Assembly (NCBI GenBank): GCA_023415275.1
Contig: JAEZLJ010000034.1
Coordinates: 1 to 43,445, forward strand
Length of the DNA: 43,445 nucleotides
Source of the DNA: Bacteroidota bacterium
GTDB lineage: Bacteria; Bacteroidota; Bacteroidia; Chitinophagales; Chitinophagaceae
Reading direction: 5' to 3'
Both the position numbers and the translations under genes were made by a program. A model generated the notes under the pieces. The model saw nothing but the letters and a program-made list of their open reading frames with translations. It was not told the DNA's origin and did no database searches. Of this stretch, positions 33,848-41,386 are shown piece after piece (position 1 is the stretch's first letter; every line of letters starts with the position of its first letter).

Positions 33848-36547
33848 CTACAGCATCGGCAATGTAATTGTGAATTCGGCACCATTGCCTTCTTCGCTAT
33901 TTGCAATGATAGTGCCGCCATGACGTTCAACAATCTTTTTACACAAAGACAATCCAAGGCCAGTTCCTTCAAAATGATCCTTGGAATATAGCCTGATAAA
34001 GGTTTTAAAGATTTCTTCGTTATACCTTGGATGAAACCCAATTCCGTTGTCCTTAACAACGATCTCTATCATTTGTTTGCTTTCCAGATGTTTTGCTGAA
34101 ATCTTAATTAATGGTTTTACATCTGGTTTGGAAAATTTTAGAGAATTATTGAACAGGTTATAAAATAGCTGGTGAAGTAAAATTGGATAACCCTTAATAA
34201 TTGGCAAGTCCGTTTTTTCAATCCTGGCCTCCTTTTGATGAATCGAAATCTCAAGATCATCGACAATGTCATCGATCATGCGGTTTATGTCGACGCTGTC
34301 AAATTGTTGATTTTTCTCAGTCAGGGAAGAATACATTAATACACCGTCTATCATTGACTGCATCCTGGATACAGCATTTTCAATTTTTTGAATATACCGG
34401 GAAGCCGCTGGTGAAGAATGATCTTTCATTTCATCTTTAAGCTTTCCGCCAAAGAAAAGAATCTTCCTGACTGGTTCTTTTAAATCATGGGAAGCTACGT
34501 GTGCAAATTGCTGAAGATCCTGGTTGGAACGATGTAATTCTTTCGTTCTCTCCCCTACTTCTTTTTCCAGTTTTTCTGTAAACACTTTCTGTACATGGAT
34601 ATCGGATATGGTACCTATCCATTTTACAATTATTCCCTTATCATCTTTAATAGGTTCGGCAATGGAATAGTGCCACCTGTATTCACCTTCTTTACTTCTT
34701 AATCGTACCTCGTATTTGCAAGAGCGGCCAGCTGTATAGTCCTTTTCCCATTGTTCCATGATGGAAATCCAATCATCCGGATGAACTATCTGTATCCAGG
34801 CTTCATCCATATTTTCAATACCTGAATATTGTTGCCAGCTTTTAGATGCATATTCAATACCTCCATTTGCATCTCTTACCCACACCATTTGTGGCAGCGT
34901 ATCTAGTAAAATGCGAAAGCGTTGCTCATTCTCCTTAATAATTTCATCTGCTTTTTTCTGCCGCGTAATATCAACGCAGGCACCTGTCATGTAAAGAGGT
35001 ATTCCTTCATGATCCCTGTATGTTTTTCCTTTGTCAAAAAGCCAATGAATACTTCCATCGGGATACACGACACGGAATTCCATCTCGAAATCAGCACCTT
35101 CGCTTGCACATTTGGCACAGGCATCGATAACAGCCTGCCTATCTGCCGGATGAACTGTTTCAATAAACTTATGTAAACTTCTTACAGAAGTTCCAGAAGA
35201 GAGTCCGAATAACCGATCCAGGTTTTCATCCCACGAAAGTTCATTTGTTTGAATGTTCCATATGAATGTTCCGGTAGATGAGGCATCAAGAGCTGCCTTG
35301 AGACGCTCATTCGTTTCTTTTAGATTGTTTTCAGCTTTCTTGCGTTCTGTTATGTTTTCAACAATAGAAATAAAATATTGAGGATTTTCACTCTGATCCC
35401 GGACAAGTGACACAGTTAGATTAACCCAAACAATATCTCCTTTTTTATGGAGATACCTTTTCTCCATTGAATAACTATCCGAATGGCCTTGTAAAAGGCT
35501 ATTCATATACTCCAGGTCGATGGATAAATCCTCAGCATAAGTTAGATCCTGGAAATTTCTATGCAACAATTCTTCCTTTGTGTAACCCACAATGCGGCAC
35601 ATCCGGTCATTCACCATAAGCCATCGTCCATCAAGGGCAACGTGGGCTATACCTACCGCTGCATTTTCAAATGTTCCCCTGAAACGTTTTTCGCTTTCCT
35701 CGATCTGGTGCCTGGTAATGGTTTCATTGGTAATATCCATTGTGACACCAGTCATGTTGATTACTTCCCCATTTCCATCAAAATAATACTTGCCAACAGA
35801 TCTAACCCACCTCATTGGGGCACCATTGGCAGGGACAATACGATATTCAACCTCGTATAACCTTTTTTGTTCCAGTGACTCTTTAAGTTCGTCGAAACAT
35901 CTTGGCACATCATCAGCATGGATAACTTTATGCCAATGCTCATAACTCAAACTAGTCCTGCTTTCATCGTAGCCCCACATTTGTTTGTGAAGGGCAGACC
36001 AAACAAGTGTTCCTTCCTTAAGGTCATATAACCATGTTCCAACGTTGGCCGATGTGGTTGCAAGTGTTAAATGGGTAAGAAGTGTCTGTGTAGTTTGATT
36101 GGACTGTTTAAGTTCCTCGTTTTCCAGTTTTAGTTTTCTCTCTTTTACCAGCTCTGTAACGTCGGTCGACATTACCATAATACCTTCAACATCACCTATA
36201 TCGTTTCTAAAAGGCTCGTAAGAAAAACTAAACCAGCAATCTTCAAACTTGCTATTACGATACAATCGTGTTGGCACTTCAATTCCTGTATAAGTTGCAC
36301 CTTCCCGATAAACCTTTGTAAGCAGCTCTTCAAATGAATGATATCTAAGGCCGGGGAAAACTTCGAATAATGGCTTATTGAAAACTTCAATTTCTGTTTT
36401 ATCCCAAAGTTCAAGTTGCTTATTATTTGCATATTGAATAATAAAATTGGTACCGATAATCATGGAAAAAGCAACAGGTGCTTGTTGCATCAATTTTTCC
36501 AGTGAAATCTGATTTGAGAAAGTCAACGAACTGTGAGAAAGTTTCAT
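33848..36547 (-). CDS. Multi-PAS sensor histidine kinase (orphan)
   Basis: This is an 899-residue kinase without membrane segments, so probably a cytoplasmic sensor. Five PAS-type domains are visible at about 15-135, 155-275, 285-400, 412-530 and 542-655. Several have the PAS_3/PAC ending (TGVTMDITNE, VENITERKKAE, TGACVDITRQKKADE). After a short coiled coil comes the HisKA domain with His687 in FAHVASHDLKEPVRK. The HATPase domain has an N box NLFNN (797-801), G1 DNGIGF (833-838) and G2 GTGLGL (861-866). No receiver domain is fused and no response regulator is adjacent. PAS domains may bind a small molecule or sense redox, but the ligand is unknown. Confidence 0.94.
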   Translation of the reverse strand: MKLSHSSLTFSNQISLEKLMQQAPVAFSMIIGTNFIIQYANNKQLELWDKTEIEVFNKPLFEVFPGLRYHSFEELLTKVYREGATYTGIEVPTRLYRNSKFEDCWFSFSYEPFRNDIGDVEGIMVMSTDVTELVKERKLKLENEELKQSNQTTQTLLTHLTLATTSANVGTWLYDLKEGTLVWSALHKQMWGYDESRTSLSYEHWHKVIHADDVPRCFDELKESLEQKRLYEVEYRIVPANGAPMRWVRSVGKYYFDGNGEVINMTGVTMDITNETITRHQIEESEKRFRGTFENAAVGIAHVALDGRWLMVNDRMCRIVGYTKEELLHRNFQDLTYAEDLSIDLEYMNSLLQGHSDSYSMEKRYLHKKGDIVWVNLTVSLVRDQSENPQYFISIVENITERKKAENNLKETNERLKAALDASSTGTFIWNIQTNELSWDENLDRLFGLSSGTSVRSLHKFIETVHPADRQAVIDACAKCASEGADFEMEFRVVYPDGSIHWLFDKGKTYRDHEGIPLYMTGACVDITRQKKADEIIKENEQRFRILLDTLPQMVWVRDANGGIEYASKSWQQYSGIENMDEAWIQIVHPDDWISIMEQWEKDYTAGRSCKYEVRLRSKEGEYRWHYSIAEPIKDDKGIIVKWIGTISDIHVQKVFTEKLEKEVGERTKELHRSNQDLQQFAHVASHDLKEPVRKILFFGGKLKDEMKDHSSPAASRYIQKIENAVSRMQSMIDGVLMYSSLTEKNQQFDSVDINRMIDDIVDDLEISIHQKEARIEKTDLPIIKGYPILLHQLFYNLFNNSLKFSKPDVKPLIKISAKHLESKQMIEIVVKDNGIGFHPRYNEEIFKTFIRLYSKDHFEGTGLGLSLCKKIVERHGGTIIANSEEGNGAEFTITLPML

Positions 36548-36846
36548 GTATAAAGGGTGGCCACTAAATTAAAGCAACGTAATTTACCGAAAACAATTAT
36601 TGTTTAAAAATCCCATGAAAAAACCAGAAAGATGGTTTTTGTTTAGTTTTTTAAGCAGAAAGCAGCATTAAATTCAATCATAATAGGCTGCCCAATACTT
36701 CCGAAGATGAAATACAGGAAAGTAATTTTCTAAAAAACCAAACTGTTGTCAGTCTGACCTGTAAAAAAACATGAATATTCTTGAAAGTTTTTACATCAGT
36801 ATCTGACCATTTTTCAATTTATATTAATGGTATAAATAAATATTCA

Positions 36847-37164
36847 TTAAAGCTCACTATTTATACCCCTGGTAATTAATGAAGCTTTTTGATTTACTTC
36901 AAAGTCAACAGAAGAAACGTTTTTTACAAATGGTCTGCTTACCACCGCTTTTACAAGATCAGAATGCATAAAATCTTCCATTGCAGTTTTACTTTCCCAC
37001 AAATAGAAACCTCCAAAAGTGTTTTTGCCTTCATCAGACAACCAAACTTTTGAAATAAGACCTTTAACATTCGCTAAAATGGGAGCATCGGGTTCAACCA
37101 TTTGTTTAAGATATTCCGCCTGGGAAATGTCTTTTAATTGATAAGTAATTAATTGTGCTTGCAT
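36847..37164 (-). CDS. YdhR-like putative monooxygenase
   Basis: This is a protein of about 105 residues starting MQAQLITYQLKDISQAEYLKQMV. The pattern matches the YdhR/putative mono-oxygenase family of dimeric alpha-beta barrels (VWLSDEGKNTFGGFYLWESKTAMEDFMHS). Members are small stress- or quinone-related proteins of uncertain activity. The ATG at 37164 is preferred over a TTG at 37200. An exact -7 box lies 53 bases upstream. It stands alone between the kinase and mltG; the 299 bases downstream to the kinase start hold nothing recognised. Confidence 0.85.
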   Translation of the reverse strand: MQAQLITYQLKDISQAEYLKQMVEPDAPILANVKGLISKVWLSDEGKNTFGGFYLWESKTAMEDFMHSDLVKAVVSRPFVKNVSSVDFEVNQKASLITRGINSEL

Positions 37165-37217
37165 TAGTAGATCGTTTAGAATTAAAAATGAATTGTACAA
37201 CCAATTATATCCTACAG

Positions 37218-37225
37218 CAAAATTA
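37218..37225 (-). promoter_or_regulatory. -7 box (TAATTTTG) for the YdhR-like gene
   Basis: On the minus strand this reads TAATTTTG, an exact TAnnTTTG match, 53 bases before the ATG at 37164. Confidence 0.45.
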
Positions 37226-37569
37226 ATTTTACTTAGATCTTTAGATCAAATTAATGTTCTCTAATTTGGTTTTCGGGCTTAAAGATTCTATCAGTTGTCT
37301 CACTTCACCTGCTGTTTCCGATTATTCTCGCATTTTAACCTTGACGCTTTACCGGTACCTGCCTGGCAGAGTTTCAATAAAATAAAAAACAGCCTTAACC
37401 GGGCAGTGCAAGGGAGCAATAAGTTTACTGTAGTTCAAACAATTCAATTGTTCCACCGGTTAGATGGAATTCTTCATGGAATGGAAAGTGGATCTATCAG
37501 GTATGATTTTTCCAGCTATTTGGTTAGGGTCTGTCTTGAAAGACAGGGTTTTTTATTTACTTTGAATCT
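37226..37569. other. Intergenic region ending in a terminator, possible small RNA
   Basis: About 340 bases upstream of mltG with no convincing plus-strand gene, yet a Rho-independent terminator on plus at 37531-37554. It contains several small hairpins (CTGCCTGGCAG near 37370, AACAATTCAATTGTT near 37439). An ORF beginning TTG at 37295 has no recognisable product. Confidence 0.4.
37531..37554 (+). terminator. Hairpin terminator upstream of mltG
   Basis: CTGTCTTGAAAGACAG (37531-37546) is a perfect 7-bp stem with a two-base centre, followed by GG and six T. It stops plus-strand transcripts just before the mltG promoter region, although no plus-strand gene is present upstream. Confidence 0.7.
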
Positions 37570-38610
37570 ATGAAGAAAGTTGTATGGGCAATTGTGATAC
37601 TCCTTTTAATCGGAGTGTTGGCTGCAGGTTGGTTTTTATTGGGTCCGGCTACAGGGTTTTCAAACGATAAGAAGGTGTTGTATATCAGGACTAAGGCACC
37701 CACCAAACAGGCGGTACTCGATTCAATTGATAAGAATGATATTGTTTATAACCCTAAGATCTTCAAAATGCTTGCTTCCTGGATGAACTACTGGAGTTCC
37801 ATCAAACCGGGAAAATATGAGATCAAAAAGGGCACCAGTCTCTTTTCACTCGTTCGTATGCTTCGCAATGGACGCCAGACACCGGTGAAACTGGTCATTA
37901 CTAAATTGCGCACACGTGAAGACCTGGCCAGGCTGGCCGGGAACAAATTTGAATTTGATTCTTTACACATGTTGCGTTATCTATCCAGCAGTGATTCCTT
38001 AAAGGACTTTGGGCTGGACTCTACCACTGTTATGTCGGCAGTGATACCTGACACTTACACCTATTTCTGGAATTCCGAACCTTCAGTGGTGTTTCAGAAA
38101 CTTTTTGATGAGTCTAAAAAGTTCTGGACAGATGAAAGAAAACAGAAGGCACAAGCTCATGGCCTCACGCCCGTTCAAGCTTATACATTGGCTTCTATTA
38201 TAGAGGAAGAAACCAATAACAATAATGAAAAAGGCAACATTGCCAGCGTGTACCTGAATCGGATGAACAAGGGTATGCCTTTACAGGCAGATCCTACAGT
38301 GAAATTTGCCTTAAAGGATTTTGGCCTAAAAAGGATCTATGAAAAATACCTGGAGGTAGAATCTCCTTATAATACTTATCGCAATAAAGGGTTGCCACCA
38401 GGCCCCATCTGTACGCCATCAAAAAAATCAATTGATGCCGTATTGAATGCACCCCAAACGGATTACCTCTATTTTGTGGCCAGTCCTGATTTCAAACAGC
38501 AACATGACTTTAGCACGTCATATGAGGAACACCTGAAAAAGGCTAAATTGTACCAGCAGGCTTTGAACCGGAGAGATTCTTCCAATAGGGCCAGTGCAGA
38601 AACCAAATAA
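37570..38610 (+). CDS. mltG: Endolytic murein transglycosylase MltG
   Basis: This 346-residue inner-membrane enzyme cleaves nascent peptidoglycan strands and helps set glycan length. A single N-terminal transmembrane helix lies at about 5-25 (VWAIVILLLIGVLAAGWFLL). The YceG-like domain follows. Its catalytic region is LASIIEEET at 207-215, containing the family glutamate, then IASVYLNRMNKGMPLQADPTVKFAL and the closing YNTYRNKGLPPGPICTPS. The length is normal (E. coli 340). A terminator and a near-match -7 box (TTACTTTG, 37557-37564) lie immediately upstream. Its stop overlaps the start of the next gene by one base. Confidence 0.96.
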   Translation: MKKVVWAIVILLLIGVLAAGWFLLGPATGFSNDKKVLYIRTKAPTKQAVLDSIDKNDIVYNPKIFKMLASWMNYWSSIKPGKYEIKKGTSLFSLVRMLRNGRQTPVKLVITKLRTREDLARLAGNKFEFDSLHMLRYLSSSDSLKDFGLDSTTVMSAVIPDTYTYFWNSEPSVVFQKLFDESKKFWTDERKQKAQAHGLTPVQAYTLASIIEEETNNNNEKGNIASVYLNRMNKGMPLQADPTVKFALKDFGLKRIYEKYLEVESPYNTYRNKGLPPGPICTPSKKSIDAVLNAPQTDYLYFVASPDFKQQHDFSTSYEEHLKKAKLYQQALNRRDSSNRASAETK

Positions 38611-39545
38611 TGGCTTTACATAGCAGGATAACCAAACAGATCATCGAGTCAGGGCCTGGTCAACAGATTGTTGCCCAAAGCAAAAAGGTTTATTTGCCTG
38701 GCTTTAAAGGGTGGTCTATTTACGAGGTCTGGCCTTTATTCCTGGCCCAGTTGCGCCGCACCAGCCTCACAGAAAGAGCCGGGGGGATTTCCTTTAATAT
38801 TGTAATGGCCATACCTCCTACCCTCATCTTTGTTTTTACCCTGGTGCCCTTACTGCCCATTTCAAAAGAGTTTGTGCAGGAATTGTTTTCGCTGATCCAT
38901 GATCTTATCCCCGGGGAAAAGAATAATGCAGTGATCCTCGCCTTTCTCAACGATTTTCTGAATAGCCCCCGCAATGGACTCTTGTCATTTGGTCTGTTGC
39001 TGGCCATATATTTTTCCAGCAATGCCATGATGGGAATATTAAGGGCATTCGATAAAAATTACCCTGGCTTCAGAAAAAGGAAGTTTATCAAAAGACGGAT
39101 AGTGGCCTTGCAGCTTACCCTGATTTTGTTTGTGCTCGTAGCCTTCTTTGTATTCCTGCTCATTGCACAGGGACGAGTATTGAACTGGCTGGGCATTGAT
39201 AGTGCATTTTGGCAAAATATGATCTACAATGTCCGGTGGGTGTTCATTGCCTTGTTATTGTTTTATATTGTTTCATTTATATACCGCCACGGACCTTCTA
39301 TCACTAAAAAATGGCCCTTTCTTACTCCTGGTTCCATCCTGGCTACTGCATTAATGATTTTGACCACCCTGTTGTTTTCCTTTTATGTGAACAACTTCAG
39401 TAACTACAATAAGTTATATGGATCCATCAGTGCCATCTTCATTGTCATGTCATTGATCTATGTAAATGCGCTGGCCATACTTATGGGCTTTGAGTTGAAT
39501 GTGACCCTATCCAATTTGACCCGGAAAAAAGAAGAAGCAGAATAG
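38610..39545 (+). CDS. YihY/virulence factor BrkB family membrane protein
   Basis: This is a 311-residue inner-membrane protein with six hydrophobic segments, including FNIVMAIPPTLIFVFTLVPLL, LLSFGLLLAIYFSSNAMMGIL, LQLTLILFVLVAFFVFLLI and ISAIFIVMSLIYVNALAILMG. The family hallmarks RAGGISF near the start of helix 1 and SSNAMMGILRAFDKNY are visible. BrkB was first linked to complement resistance in Bordetella and many relatives were once called RNase BN, but its molecular role is unsettled. The ATG shares its A with the mltG stop (TAATG), which indicates translational coupling. A hairpin follows 62 bases after the stop. Confidence 0.92.
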   Translation: MALHSRITKQIIESGPGQQIVAQSKKVYLPGFKGWSIYEVWPLFLAQLRRTSLTERAGGISFNIVMAIPPTLIFVFTLVPLLPISKEFVQELFSLIHDLIPGEKNNAVILAFLNDFLNSPRNGLLSFGLLLAIYFSSNAMMGILRAFDKNYPGFRKRKFIKRRIVALQLTLILFVLVAFFVFLLIAQGRVLNWLGIDSAFWQNMIYNVRWVFIALLLFYIVSFIYRHGPSITKKWPFLTPGSILATALMILTTLLFSFYVNNFSNYNKLYGSISAIFIVMSLIYVNALAILMGFELNVTLSNLTRKKEEAE

Positions 39546-39607
39546 AAATAGCTTATTCATAATTTTTATAGCTCCTCTTTAAAGACCAGTATTAACTATA
39601 AAAATAA

Positions 39608-39627
39608 ATCCCCTCTTTCGAGGGGAT
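39608..39627 (+). terminator. Hairpin after the mltG-brkB unit
   Basis: ATCCCCTC (39608-39615), loop TTTC, GAGGGGAT (39620-39627). It is a perfect 8-bp stem but has no strong T run, so termination is probable rather than certain. Confidence 0.65.
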
Positions 39628-40310
39628 CAGTATTTTCAGGTCGCCGGTACTTCTTGTTTAGGTTATTTCGGTATTGGACGCCTGGGCATTCAAAGGATTG
39701 GAAATGTTGGGATATTTGGATTTAATGGGTTCAATGGATATATGAATCTGGTTATTCGAAAGGATAAAAGAAAGAAGTTGACTGATATTGGATTAGTTTT
39801 TCTTTGGATTTGGATAATAACTTACTGGACGGTTGTTTTCTGGATACTGGATGGATTGATATGTATCAATCAACTTCTGACACAAAACTAAGGCCCCGCC
39901 TGCTCTGAAACAATAGCTTTTATACCTGATTTTTTGTTTATGGTAATTACTTATCCTACCGTAGATCTACTATAATGGCTTTAGGGAAAATGCGTAGTAT
40001 ATACATGAATGAAATGAACCTGTAACCGTAAGGAAAAAATAAAGGCCGGATAGAAATCCAGCCTCGTGTAAAATCCAATATCCTATGAAAAACCAAGGCT
40101 AAAATAAAGGCCGTTTTGTTACCAAGCAAGTAAGTCCTTCATTGTTTTGTGAAATGTTGATAACTATGTTCAAAATAGCCTTAAGCAGATCTTTTTACAC
40201 ATTTAAATCCTGCCTGTTGACTTTTGACCCTTACATGCCTTGAAATTATTAAACAAGGCTATTATTCATAAAACTGTATATTGAACCTTATATCATTATG
40301 CTTTACTGAT
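39628..40310. other. Intergenic region with TGGAT-rich tract and a hairpin
   Basis: About 680 bases without a firm gene. From about 39690 to 39870 the plus strand is rich in TGGAT and TTGG motifs. A small ORF lies at 39742-39891. A stem-loop GGCCGGAT/ATCCAGCC with one mismatch sits at 40044-40063. AAATAAAGGCCG occurs both there and near 40100. Confidence 0.5.
39742..39891 (+). CDS. Possible small membrane protein (49 residues)
   Basis: This short frame begins MNLVIRKDKRKKLTDIG and continues into one hydrophobic helix (LVFLWIWIITYWTVVFWIL), ending ICINQLLTQN. The basic N-terminus and single helix look like a small membrane protein. However, there is no visible ribosome-binding site or promoter box, the frame is open upstream without a start codon, and the DNA is a TGGAT-rich degenerate tract. 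It may be chance. Confidence 0.2.
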   Translation: MNLVIRKDKRKKLTDIGLVFLWIWIITYWTVVFWILDGLICINQLLTQN

Positions 40311-41237
40311 ATGCGTACTTCAACCCGAAAGGAATTCTTGCGGACGTTCGCCCTGCTCCTGGGATCCATAACCATCGGAACTTCATTCGACTTTCGTAAA
40401 AAACCTCTTTTGTTATCCTTTTCTACCCTTGGCTGCCCTGACTGGACTTTTGAACAGATCACAGATTTCGCATCCAGTCACGGCTACCAGGGAATTGAAG
40501 TCAGGGGTTTGTTGCGCCAGATGGATCTTACCCAATGTCCTGAATTCATTACCGCTGACCATAGAAAAGAGACCATGAATAGGATGAAGAAAAAAGGACT
40601 TCATTTCGTTGGGCTGGGCTCTTCAGCCAATATGCATGCGGAGGGTGCAGAAAGAGGAAAAAACCTTGAAGAAGCAAAACGCTTTATTGACCTGGCAGCA
40701 CAGGTACATTGTCCCTATGTCCGTGTATTTCCTAACAACCTGCCCAAAGAGCAGGATAAAAAAGAAGTCCTGTCCCGTATCAGCAAAGGCTTAAGGGAAT
40801 TAGGTGCTTATGCCAGCAATACGAAGGTTATGGTGCTTATGGAAACCCATGGTGATGTAACCGCCACAACTGATATTCTCCAGGTCATGCATGCAGTTGA
40901 TCATCCAAACGTGGGCCTGGTATGGGATGTCTGCAATATGTGGACAGTGACCAAAGAATCGCCTACCATGGTCTATGAGCGCCTGAAAAAATACATTCGT
41001 CATACACACATCAAGGATGCAAAGTTGGTAGATGGCAAGCCTCAGTATACCTTACTGGGACAAGGCGATGTTCCTATCTTTCAAGCTATAGATGCTTTGG
41101 CAAATGGAGGTTATAAGGGCTATTATAGCTTTGAATGGGAAAAGCTCTGGCATCCTGAAATCGCGGCGCCTGAAGTGGCGATTGCTGATTACCCCGTTGC
41201 AATGAGGCGGCATTTTGATGAGGTAAATGAAAAATGA
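40311..41237 (+). CDS. Sugar phosphate isomerase/epimerase family protein (xylose isomerase-like TIM barrel)
   Basis: This is a protein of about 308 residues with an N-terminal signal resembling a Tat leader (STRKEFLRTFALLLGSITIG; Arg-Lys rather than Arg-Arg). The mature part is an AP_endonuc_2-type TIM barrel. Likely metal ligands are Glu in VLMETHGD, Asp in VWDVCNMW, His in HTHIKDA and Glu in FEWEKLWHPE. Such proteins isomerise or epimerise sugars or act in 3-keto-sugar breakdown. The ATG at 40311 is preferred over a TTG at 40281. The GMC oxidoreductase gene follows after 149 bases on the same strand, which suggests a joint role in sugar oxidation (inference). Confidence 0.87.
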   Translation: MRTSTRKEFLRTFALLLGSITIGTSFDFRKKPLLLSFSTLGCPDWTFEQITDFASSHGYQGIEVRGLLRQMDLTQCPEFITADHRKETMNRMKKKGLHFVGLGSSANMHAEGAERGKNLEEAKRFIDLAAQVHCPYVRVFPNNLPKEQDKKEVLSRISKGLRELGAYASNTKVMVLMETHGDVTATTDILQVMHAVDHPNVGLVWDVCNMWTVTKESPTMVYERLKKYIRHTHIKDAKLVDGKPQYTLLGQGDVPIFQAIDALANGGYKGYYSFEWEKLWHPEIAAPEVAIADYPVAMRRHFDEVNEK

Positions 41238-41245
41238 AAAAAGAG

Positions 41246-41279
41246 GTAGTTGATAAGTTAACAGGTTGAAAAGTTGACA
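41246..41279 (+). repeat. AGTTGA-type short degenerate tandem repeat
   Basis: TAGTTGATAAGTTAACAGG is followed by TTGAAAAGTTGAC, an approximate 8- to 9-base repeat in the gap after the TIM-barrel gene. Confidence 0.45.
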
Positions 41280-41340
41280 ATGACATTTCTTTATTTAGAT
41301 CAGATGCTTAAGAACCGTTTGCTATAAATAATACTCTTCG

Positions 41341-41380
41341 ACCTAACAAACCATAAACAAAAAACAATAAACCAGAAACC
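41341..41380 (+). repeat. CCATAAAnAATAAA-type intergenic repeat, copy 3
   Basis: The segment contains CCTAACAAACCATAAACAAA and ACAATAAACCAGAAAC. It ends 7 bases before the GMC oxidoreductase ATG. Confidence 0.5.
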
Positions 41381-41386
41381 CTTCCT

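Noticed and set aside
37400..37430. Resemblance of GGGCAGTGCAAGGGAGCAA to an SRP RNA tip
   Set aside because: The conserved helix-8 pattern CAGG...GGAA...AGCA is not complete and the flanking pairing was not found.
37295..37573. 92-residue ORF overlapping the mltG start by ATGA
   Set aside because: It begins with TTG, has no recognisable protein features, and runs through a strong terminator hairpin.
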